A stretch of 64,000 nt of DNA from Aureobasidium sp. EXF-3400 (lineage: Eukaryota > Ascomycota > Dothideomycetes > Dothideales > Saccotheciaceae): positions 62,001 to 126,000 of the forward strand of contig SWBL01000122.1 in NCBI GenBank assembly GCA_024195585.1, written 5' to 3'. The position numbers and the translations under genes were made by a program. Positions within the stretch are counted from its first letter, which is position 1; the number at the start of each line of letters is the position of its first letter. The notes below the pieces were generated by a model, which saw only the letters and a program-made list of their open reading frames with translations, ran no database searches and was not told the DNA's origin. Positions 55,671 to 64,000 of the stretch are shown in pieces.

Positions 55671-56414
55671 TCACCAGAGTGCACGATTGAACCTGAACAA
55701 CTTCTCCAGCCCTGCCCTTCTCTCCTCATCTCTCCAATTGATGATCAGATCCATGATTACAGGCTCGGAATTGCGTCTGAGAATATCCTCGTCGTTAACC
55801 TCTCCAAGAGCCAACATCGTGTTGGTGACTGTCGCGACAAGCTTTTTGACCTCTGCTTCACCCGATGGACCCATGAAGTAAGACAGAGCACGCGCAACCT
55901 CCTCGTTCTTTGACGGTTTGGATTCTGCGCGGTTCAGACCATCTCTTATCATCTGCTCGATGAACTGCTCGCCCTCGGCCATTTCAATAACGGCCTCGAG
56001 GTCATTCTGGTCGATACACTTTTGATGTGTGCGGCAGCTGTGAAAAAGGTCAACACACAGATTCGTCTATATGTATAGTGAAAATTACCTTTCGAAATCG
56101 TAAGAGTCCAGGGCTTTCGTAAACTCCTCAAGGTCTTTGATGCTTGCATTGCGTGCATTGCTTTCTGGCAAAGCTCTCATCTCCTCAAGAAGATCTTCGA
56201 GCTGGCCAATACTTTTTCTACTGGTGTAGTGCCTGCTTTCCTCGTCGTCTTCGTCTACTTCGTCGTCGAGATCTGGTTCTTCGCTGCTGCGGTCTTCCCA
56301 ACCGGATTCATCTGAATCTGAAAAGCCACGCTTGCGTTTGTGGGAAGCGGCTGAAGGCGAATCTGAATTGGCAATTTCATGAATGGAGCTTGGAGACGCT
56401 GGGAACGTAGACAT
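55671..56414 (-). CDS. Acidic/helical protein, unknown
   Basis: Exons 56414-56089 and 56037-55671, with a 51-nt intron (GTAATT...TCACAG), give 230 aa. The N-terminal part is Ser-rich with SHKRKRGFSDSDESGWEDRSSEEP, a basic motif followed by likely CK2-type acidic Ser sites. The rest is helical, including QLEDLLEEMRALPESN, CRTHQKCIDQNDLEAVIEMAEGE and RAESKPSKNEEVARALSYFMG. A nuclear protein is probable. No family recognised. Same strand and size class as the gene at 54427, but I see no sequence similarity. Confidence 0.7.
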
Positions 56415-56688
56415 GGCAGCGAGAGACAATAGTGAGAGGCAAAGGTGTTGTGACGAAGATGTAAAAAGTTCGAGGCGAGAGCGGCGCTGTTTGTCTTGGA
56501 GGGGCGTGATCACATGAAAAGTAGTGCTGACTGCGGCAGGTGCGAAGATTGCCCGGCCCAAAGGCGTTTGTTCACACAGATGGGAAGGTGCACTGCAAAC
56601 GCGCCCGAGCAGGAGCTAAGATCTCTTCCATGCATCGCCGCAATCTTGGACTTCTCACAGCGACGCTGACATCGTCATCACCTAGAAG

Positions 56689-59600
56689 CTAACCCTTCCT
56701 AAACCCTACACTCCTCCTCTCTCGTCTGCCACTGCCAACCTCTTCATTCGGTGTCGTCAGACCTGCTCCGCTCTTGTTCCTGCCACCCGCCAATGTAGCT
56801 GCCGTCTGCGCAGCTCTCGACTCTGCCACAACCCAGTCATCCTCACGAACACTCTTCTCCCGCTCTCTTCGCTCGACAGTGTCCAACAATTCATTGCGTC
56901 TAGGTCCTGCTGTGCATGCACAGAAACATCCAGGAGTAGGACAAGCACCCTCGGAAGTCGATACGGAAGTTGGAGAAACATCCATGTGGATTGGCGGTTG
57001 GGAGTGCCATGTACGCAGACAAGCTGCATGAGCTGAATGGTTGCAGAGCAAGCAAGTAGAGTATAAGGCGTTCTTCTGTACCTGTGCGGCTTTGGTGTCG
57101 TCTTGTTGAGTTTCAACATCGTCGTCTCTGGCACTTGCTGGCCGGATGAAGGGCTCGACAGCGGATGTCCTGTTCCCCCCTGCTCGTGTCTTGATTTTGG
57201 CAGGAGCCTCGAATGGACTTGTATCACACCAGCAGATCGGACATGGGTCCTGGCGCTGTGTACAGTTTTCACACCGCATCTTATTGGGAGTGTTAATGGG
57301 TTTCCTGCACGTGCCACACATGAAGCTAACTTGAGTGTCCTTCAGCCCAGCTTCATAGACTGATGGGTACATAGGATAGCTGACACGGCGCAGATAGGCA
57401 GCATTGCTAAACAATCCAAGATGCTGCAGTTGACTGTGATAGGTGCTGATGATGCTTTCTGCTTGGAGGGGTTGCAGTCCTGCCTTGATAAGATGTTCGA
57501 ACGAAGTCGAGAACAGACTGTAGATCTCCATATCGCTGTATCCCATGGCGGTGAAGTATTCGCTGTATACAGCGATAGTAGCGTCGATATTTGCCTGCGG
57601 GAGTGCATGAGTCTCGGGAAGCAATGGCGTCAACATGAAGATGAAGTTGGTCGCTGCTTGTGCATCGGGTACCTTCATAGTATGATAGTCGAGCAAGTGG
57701 TTTAGCATATCTATCACGCGGAACGGTTTGTTCTTCTCAGCATCGACGTTGTAATCAGAAGCTAGGAAGTCGGCTGTGATGAATGGCGTTTTGGTCGAGT
57801 CAACAGAAGCATTCTTCGACGGCATCACTGCTGGTGCACTACCTGAGCCATGCGTAAGGGCCCTTGGCTTGGTTACAGATCCTTCTCTTGACCGTCCTAG
57901 CTGCCTTGAATGGCGATGAGGAATGACGGTGCCACTAGCTTCCATACTATCGACATCTTCAGAAAGCTTCCGTTGGCTGGGAAAGGCATCAATCTCGGAG
58001 GTGAAGCTCTGCTGATTGTTCAGAGCTAGAGTTTGCATATCTCGAGGTATATCTCTCGCTGGTGCATCTTTGTTCTCTTTTGGAGCAGGAACTACGATGG
58101 CGCCTTCATGATCACTTTCTGAAGAAGATACGGCGACACTTCCTTGGCTCTGATCTTCTGGAATGCCCTGTCTGGCTTGATAGCTTCGACCAAGTATTGG
58201 CTCAGAAGATGAGCTACTTCCCAAGTTCATCGAACCATATGAACCTTCTGATCGAAGGTTTTCCTGCACAGCTTCCATGAGATCCGATCTGCTAGCAACC
58301 GAAGAAGCGGGCCCTGAAGCATCTCGAGAAGACAGAGATGGAAACATGCCGAAACTTTCGTCGGAGTTGTATCTCGTAGGTTTAGGTCGTTCGCTAGACT
58401 CTTCCTCCAGGTTAAGCGGCTCTTTGATTGGCTGTCTCCAATTGCTGATCGCTTCTCGCTTATCCTGGTAATTTTGCACAGAGCCATACCAAGAGTTGCG
58501 ATGCTCGATACCTCGATCATCAAATGCTTGTAAGGTGGATCGACTTTGTTCCTCAATATTCTGTTTAATCTCTGAAGGAGTTAGAAGTGAAGGTGGCAGC
58601 GTAAGGCTTTCGTCTGTGCCAATCTCCTTAAGTGGAGCTCGTTCCAACTCAGGACGATCTTTCACAGGTCGTGCAACTGGTGTAGGAACGTTCGAGGTGC
58701 TATCGGGCTGAACAGTCGAGAGTGATTCCATCGTCCTCAGTGGTCGGCTCAATGGTGTACCAGGCTTTGAGCTCAGCCTGCGTTCTGTTGATCCAAGCCA
58801 TCTTCTTGTTCTTCTAGCAAAGGGTGATTCGTCTAACAAGCTCTTGCGAGGACCAGACTCATTCTTCACTCTCAATCCGCGGTGGAGATTCGCTCTGGTT
58901 AGCAATTCCGTCATGACCGCTTGACCCATCATTCTCCATGACTGGGCCAAGCGATATAGTGATGCCTTCTGAGCATGCGTTGCGTTGCGCTCGAAAACCT
59001 CGTGTACACTCAAGAATGCATCGACCGAGGGAGGTTCGGGAAGGACGCGTGTTGTGTATTGCTTGGCAAAGTATTGAATTAGTAACAGATTTGGGCTTCC
59101 AGGCAGGCGGCCACGAGCAGCGGATTGACCTGGCTTGTACGCTCGACCCGCTTTCAGAACGTCTTCAAGACTGACCGTACGAGTAGAGCTCACATCATAT
59201 GCTGGCGGTGATCCATTAGACGATTTGCCAAGTCTGGCACTAGGAGATCTTGTATGCCGCTTGCCGTAAGAGCTGCTTAGGAAAGTGTCGTCAATGGTAT
59301 CATCGTGGGATCCTCGACTGGACGTATTTCCATGTGCAATCGTCTCAGAAGGTGACAGGCCATTTCGCCGGTGATGAATGAACGCTTCGCTGTCGTCACG
59401 ATTGAGACCTGGTCTGAGACGAGTCGCTCTCTTCTGTGTTGCCAGACTAAACTCTCCAAGTGGGGAGATAGCGAAGGCTTGCATGTTGCGTTTATCCATG
59501 ACCTTCTTAGCATACTTGATGTCATGCTGAAGAAACATACCCTCACGGTTGACCGTCCACAACAAATCTTGAGAATGCCACAAAAGATCTGTTGGCGCAG

Positions 59601-60753
59601 TCTGGTACCCTTCCATCTCTCTGAAGGGTAGCCATGGTCTGCGGAAGTCCCAGACATGCACGATGGGATGGTCACGCTCGTAGGATGTAACGATTTGGGT
59701 ACACTGCCTCGAGCCTCGGCCTGTTGGCCACGATGATTGACAAGATGGTCTCCATCTAGCATGGCGCAAGGGATATGGCGTCTTGATCTCGTACACAGCC
59801 TTGTGTCTTCTGCCTTCAGCGGAGATGTTCCATACTTTAACGGTCTTGTCCGAACTGGCACTCAGTAGATGTTTACCATCAGGATGCCAGTCAATGGTCG
59901 CACAAGGACCTGTGTGAGCTGCGATACGCGTCAAAGGGCTTTTGAGCTTGCGAGTGTCCCATCTTTGAACGAAGCCACCATCTGTACACATGGCTAGTTC
60001 GAAGATATCAGTTGGGGACCACTTGACGTCTCGAACACCCTCGTTCTGGCCACTGGTAGTGAATCTGCTTGGAAAGGTGTTGGCATCTCTCCTCACATCG
60101 CGGAGATCCCACAGGCGAACAGTCCCATCTTGACTAGCAGAAAGGAAGTGCTGGCCAGCATGTGGATTGAACGTGACTCTGTGAATTTGCCGGCGGTGTT
60201 CTTTAAGCTGCGCAACTTCGATACCAGGATGGTTGAGGTCGTATAACGTTATAGGCCCGTTGGCATTCGCAGCGGCGATGTAGTTGCCAAAATTGCCCTT
60301 TCCCCAAGCTACATCTGATATGTTGATGTTGTCCTTTGATCTTCCAGAGGTATGAGCACTGTAGTTGCGAATGGCAGCCCGGATATTGATATCCTCTGTA
60401 CAGCTTCCCTCATCAACACGGATTGTTTTAAGGATATCTCGTCCTGCAAGAATAGCATGACTGCCTTCGTCATTGATAGATAAGGAATTGATTTCTAGCC
60501 CAGTCTTATGGCTAGCGCTGGCGTTGTACGCAGACAAACTAGGAAGTCTCTGGACATCCTTCAGCCCCGTACCAGAACTATCGCGTCCTTCACCATCTGC
60601 ATCGGCAGCTCTGGCAGGAAAACCCAGAAACCTGTTCAGAGCATTGCGAGCTCGCTGTTGTGGGGGTAAAGGCGGAGCTGGTGGCGGATTTTGATGATTT
60701 TGAGGAACGGGCAGAGGCACAGTCGCCGCCCTGCGTGGCTGTTCAGGATTCAT
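56689..60753 (-). CDS. rtc1: RTC1/WDR24-like SEACAT (GATOR2) subunit
   Basis: A single exon of 1354 aa. Rtc1 is a vacuole-membrane subunit of the SEA complex that promotes TORC1 signalling in response to amino acids. After a Pro-rich N-terminus come WD40 repeats, with GNYIAAANANGPITLYDL, HRRQIHRVTFNPHAGQHFLS, SQDGTVRLWDLRD and SSDKTVKVWNIS. A long low-complexity Ser-rich middle follows. A helical region (MLNHLLDYHTMKVPDAQAA) leads to a C-terminal Zn/RING-like module of CxxC pairs: CGTCRKP, CENC, CPICWCD, CLLCNHSAHAACL and CPTPGCFCAC. The order WD40, helical, RING-like is that of Rtc1/WDR24. It is long but within the range of filamentous fungi. Confidence 0.93.
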   Translation of the reverse strand: MNPEQPRRAATVPLPVPQNHQNPPPAPPLPPQQRARNALNRFLGFPARAADADGEGRDSSGTGLKDVQRLPSLSAYNASASHKTGLEINSLSINDEGSHAILAGRDILKTIRVDEGSCTEDINIRAAIRNYSAHTSGRSKDNINISDVAWGKGNFGNYIAAANANGPITLYDLNHPGIEVAQLKEHRRQIHRVTFNPHAGQHFLSASQDGTVRLWDLRDVRRDANTFPSRFTTSGQNEGVRDVKWSPTDIFELAMCTDGGFVQRWDTRKLKSPLTRIAAHTGPCATIDWHPDGKHLLSASSDKTVKVWNISAEGRRHKAVYEIKTPYPLRHARWRPSCQSSWPTGRGSRQCTQIVTSYERDHPIVHVWDFRRPWLPFREMEGYQTAPTDLLWHSQDLLWTVNREGMFLQHDIKYAKKVMDKRNMQAFAISPLGEFSLATQKRATRLRPGLNRDDSEAFIHHRRNGLSPSETIAHGNTSSRGSHDDTIDDTFLSSSYGKRHTRSPSARLGKSSNGSPPAYDVSSTRTVSLEDVLKAGRAYKPGQSAARGRLPGSPNLLLIQYFAKQYTTRVLPEPPSVDAFLSVHEVFERNATHAQKASLYRLAQSWRMMGQAVMTELLTRANLHRGLRVKNESGPRKSLLDESPFARRTRRWLGSTERRLSSKPGTPLSRPLRTMESLSTVQPDSTSNVPTPVARPVKDRPELERAPLKEIGTDESLTLPPSLLTPSEIKQNIEEQSRSTLQAFDDRGIEHRNSWYGSVQNYQDKREAISNWRQPIKEPLNLEEESSERPKPTRYNSDESFGMFPSLSSRDASGPASSVASRSDLMEAVQENLRSEGSYGSMNLGSSSSSEPILGRSYQARQGIPEDQSQGSVAVSSSESDHEGAIVVPAPKENKDAPARDIPRDMQTLALNNQQSFTSEIDAFPSQRKLSEDVDSMEASGTVIPHRHSRQLGRSREGSVTKPRALTHGSGSAPAVMPSKNASVDSTKTPFITADFLASDYNVDAEKNKPFRVIDMLNHLLDYHTMKVPDAQAATNFIFMLTPLLPETHALPQANIDATIAVYSEYFTAMGYSDMEIYSLFSTSFEHLIKAGLQPLQAESIISTYHSQLQHLGLFSNAAYLRRVSYPMYPSVYEAGLKDTQVSFMCGTCRKPINTPNKMRCENCTQRQDPCPICWCDTSPFEAPAKIKTRAGGNRTSAVEPFIRPASARDDDVETQQDDTKAAQVQKNALYSTCLLCNHSAHAACLRTWHSQPPIHMDVSPTSVSTSEGACPTPGCFCACTAGPRRNELLDTVERREREKSVREDDWVVAESRAAQTAATLAGGRNKSGAGLTTPNEEVGSGRRERRSVGFRKG

Positions 60754-61441
60754 AAGAGCAAACGACCAACTTGTGACATCCTGAGGGTTGCAACGTAGCA
60801 GTCATCTGATCGCGGGGTACGCGACGATTGAGACGAATTATCGACAGCGCGAAACACTCGGTCTGTGATTTGTTTCGAGCACAATGTTTACGCGTTAAAA
60901 GGGGGGTTGCACATGTTCCCAGAACCTGTCAGATAACATTGATAGAAGTCACGAAGATAACACCGACAGTCGGCGTTGCTTGGAGCTTTTGCCAAGAGTG
61001 TGCATAAATCTCGTCCCGAATTTTGTGCATCCCAAGCGTTCTCAACATGACCTACATGATGGTAACAGCCAAAAATATTCGTCGCTGCCGACACTTGTAT
61101 CAGATCACAGTGAAACAGAGCAAGACCATGTGAAAAAATGGAGAAATGTAACATTAACATCAAGTGGGTATTCTATGCTCAACAACCTTGCCACCATTGC
61201 AAACCACAACCATGACTCTTCTCAAACTCACAGAAAGAAAACGCCATATGGAAGGGTCTTAAATTCGTCTTGTTACCCTGTTCGTGTGCCGTAAGAATTT
61301 CGAGGGAGTCGTACTATATAAACAGAAGAGAAAGACTTGACGTCTTTGAGGTAAAGGAAAATGAGCAGAAACTGAGGGAAGGAAACACGAAAAGGTCATG
61401 TCCACGTTATGACGGCTCACAGGAAAGTCGCATCGCATCTT
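60754..61441. other. Intergenic
   Basis: About 690 bp holding the RTC1 promoter and the 3' flank of the IQGAP gene. No coding sequence recognised. Confidence 0.5.
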
Positions 61442-64000
61442 CTACTCCTCGCGGTAGAACTTCTTGAAGACCAGGTGCAAGAAGAGGTTGACGTTCAATT
61501 TCAGACCACCTTCGCCACCAGTTCCACGGAAAAGGTTCATAAATTGATGGTTGTCAAACTGCGCTTGGAGGAGGTCGTCGAGGGGTACAGACGCGCTGGC
61601 GCCTGGGATCATGAGACTACCCATGCTTCCCTCAATGTGGAACACACCAACTTCATCTGAAGAGATCGTGACGTTGATGCGATTCCATTGAGTTGCATCG
61701 TAACCGTCCCAACTAACAAGCACCCCCTTTTCTGCAAGGGAACGTGCCGAGTACTTGTAGGATCCGAACTTAGGTGTGCGACCAGATCGAGCCAGTTCAC
61801 GCTCATGGTTGTATTGCTTGGTGAAAGGCAACAAGAACCGCTTTTTGCCCTTTTTGTTCTGCAGCGTGATCATTGCCTGCTCGATATAGTCGTTGTAGCT
61901 CTGCAGTTGCTCGTCCAAGTAAGACGCCTTCGAGTCGAGTTGCGTAAGCGTAGCACGGACACCATCCAGTTCGCGAGTTCTTTGCACACGACGACGGTGC
62001 TTCGTCCTGATGTCAATAGCGATAGCATTGAGTAGGTCTTGGTACTGATTGTGTCTGTTGACTTTTCCTTGCTGCTCAAGTATCAAGATGTTCTCGAGAG
62101 CTGCACTCTTGACTTCGGCGTATGACATTGAGGTGATGTCGAGGAGAGTGGATGCCGGTTCGTCATCCATCATACCAGAGTATGCCGAAGGCGCTCTTGG
62201 GTTGGATCTTTGGTGCAGAGCCTCTTCATCCAAAAGCGCGAACCATTTGTCGTCATCCTCTGGTGTGATAGGACGAACGAGGATTTCAAGTAGATTGGCT
62301 CCAGCCTGTATCCTGATGATGAACAAGACGAGGCGCTTGGTTTCCATGAACAGTTGTTTGAGATCGGCCTCCGGATCTTGTTTGTCATGGAACTTGGGTG
62401 TCAACTGCAGACTGATTTCGTTCGAGCCTACACCCATCATCTCGTTTTCGTTGTTCTGGGCACTGCCGAGCTCGCGAATGATCTCACGTAAAACATCGTC
62501 AGGATCGGAGAGATGTAACAACTCGTTTGTCACAAGATGGTGGATGGCAAAGATGTCTGCCATTTTGATGTACAGTGTGGGCTTGACACGAGCGAAGAGG
62601 TCATTGAACTCATCGATGTCGAATTGTTGCTCAGGCTCACGAATGTCAATCACTAGAAAGTGTTAGCGGCGCAGAATCGAAGATCGATCGAGAACTTACA
62701 AGATACGAGAAGTTCCTCCATTCTTTCAATAGCCTCGCCAACCCAGGTGTTCAGAGGTTGCAGATAGATGTGGTCGCCGCCGAACAGTCTACCGGCATAT
62801 ACCTGACCAAGAACTTTACTGACCTCTCCCAAGTTTCGTTTGTGTATAGGACTCAGACCTCGATCAATAATGCCCCACATCTCTGGTTGAGTCAATGCAG
62901 GAGCAAGGTAGGCCTTCCACAACCAGTGGCCAACCACCTGAAGGAGATGCTGCTGGCTTTCTCCTGGGAAGGTAGCTACGAGCGTATTGAAGGTTTGCTG
63001 AGCAATGAATCTCAGACCGTAAGGCATACGGGGCAAAGTCTCCTCAAGAAGAATGAAGAAGTGGTCGCAAATATCGCGAAGATCTTGCAGGTGCGATACA
63101 AAGAGATCTCTGGTCTCGGGGTCACGAATAGCCTCTTCACGCGAGATGTCTGGATTCCTGTGGCTGCGCTGTCCAGTAGAAAGCTCTTCGTTGTTGATCG
63201 AGGCACGGTAGATCTGCATCGGATCGCTTTCAAGGTCCAAATCTGCGTTCTCGAAGATGCTTTCTCGGACGAGCGGTCCAAACAAATCACGCATGTACTT
63301 GCGATCACGGGGACTTCTTACGTAGGCAGATAGTAATCTGCTCCAGAAGAAGGTGCCACGAAGATAATCCTGAAGAGAAGCACTATGCTCTGCTTCTTCT
63401 TGGATAGAGCGTGTTACTAGCTTCAAAAGGTAGTACTCCTCTCTGCGTTTCTGTGCAAACCCAAATAGACCCATCATGAGCAGCTCGATCCTCTTACCCT
63501 CTTGCTCTGGCATGCCTTGTTCTTTCAGCTTGTGGAAGAGGCGTGCAAGATATTGTGGTTGAGTTTGCAAGAGGAAAAACAGCTCCTGATAGTGCTCAAG
63601 CTTCCTCCTCGAGTTCTTGTTCAAGGCTTTAAGGTCGAAAGGATCTTTGGACGAGATTTCGGTGTTATTCAGGAGGCTGCCAACATGGCCACCAAAGTGT
63701 CGTTGATGCTTGACAACTTCGTCGAGGGTGATTTTGTTCTTGACAAGCAGCGCAATCTTGATATCCAACTGATCGATATATTGTTCGGCCATCTCGTTTT
63801 GTCGCACACGCTGAACCACAGTCTTGCGCATTCTTTCGAACTCAAGTTCTTCATCGAAGTCAAAGTCGCTGTCATTGAGGAGATGAACGAAGTTCTTCAC
63901 AGTGCCAACAGGCGGGTTCTTGCCGCTTGTCAAGCTTTTGTAAGCTTGACCTTGTTGACGGGCGCGGATGATGCTCTGGACTTTGATGACCTTCTCCATG
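61442..64000 (-). CDS. IQGAP/Rng2-type RasGAP-domain protein (5' end outside window)
   Basis: The last two exons visible, 64000-62700 and 62652-61442, with a 47-nt intron, give about 836 C-terminal residues. IQGAPs link actin, calmodulin and small GTPases at the contractile ring. At the window edge the end of an IQ motif region is seen (VIKVQSIIRARQQGQAYKSL). Then come a coiled stretch, the RasGAP-like domain (YLRGTFFWSRLLSAYVRSPRDRKYM, SREEAI, FIAQQTFNTLVATFP) and the RasGAP C-terminal domain (TKQYNHERELARSGRTPKFGSYKYSA to the end). The protein ends LHLVFKKFYREE, as in other IQGAPs. The N-terminal calponin-homology domain should lie beyond 64000. Confidence 0.94.

Overview
This window is nuclear DNA of a filamentous ascomycete (Pezizomycotina). 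Dothideomycetes is my best guess, but that is inference. The genes are densely packed. Introns are mostly 46-62 nt, with GTRNGT donors, CTRAY branch sites and YAG acceptors. The gene set is fungal: CFT1, RTC1, PAM16, RIO1, DOM34, RPS19, an IQGAP/Rng2-type protein, secreted glycoside hydrolases, and sugar and nucleobase transporters. I re-joined exons by hand. Every spliced model closes in frame except the BTB gene, which has an apparent one-base frameshift.

Layout. 1-2.8 kb is gene-poor and decayed: a broken gene, an intact intron-containing tRNA-Asn(GUU), and an inverted copy of that tRNA's 5' half. 2.8-15.7 kb carries secreted carbohydrate enzymes (GH5; a BNR/Asp-box GH93-like enzyme next to a GH43) among an acidic orphan, PAM16 and a 2EXR/F-box-like protein. 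15.8-22.8 kb holds CFT1 (8 exons, 1401 aa) head-to-head with an LMBR1-type membrane protein. 22.8-26.2 kb has an MFS sugar transporter and a transition-mutated inverted fragment of it. 27.8-31.5 kb is a head-to-head pair, a probable mitochondrial helical protein and RIO1. 32.4-40.3 kb has a BTB gene with an apparent frameshift, an NCS1 purine-cytosine permease, DOM34 and a Myb/SANT-like gene. 41.2-46.5 kb has a dihydroxy-acid dehydratase whose frame requires an 8-nt microexon, divergent from an alpha/beta-hydrolase fused to a dual-specificity phosphatase. 46.9-64 kb has RPS19, a BuGZ-like zinc-finger protein with a GLEBS-like Bub3-binding motif, the exon-junction protein Y14, four small unrecognised genes, the SEACAT/GATOR2 subunit RTC1, and the C-terminal 836 residues of an IQGAP that runs off the edge.

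How the genes relate. Most are housekeeping genes with no operon-like logic. RNA and translation functions recur (CFT1, RIO1, DOM34, RPS19, Y14). Two genes touch the cytoskeleton or spindle (BuGZ-like, IQGAP). The one convincing functional neighbourhood is the co-oriented GH93-like/GH43 pair, which suggests secreted arabinan or arabinoxylan breakdown. I found no CRISPR array, no intact transposon and no secondary-metabolite cluster.

The observations most worth checking are the DHAD microexon, the RIP-like transporter fragment, the hydrolase-phosphatase fusion, the GLEBS-like motif, the tRNA half duplication, and the frame lesions at about 1.24 kb and 32.66 kb.
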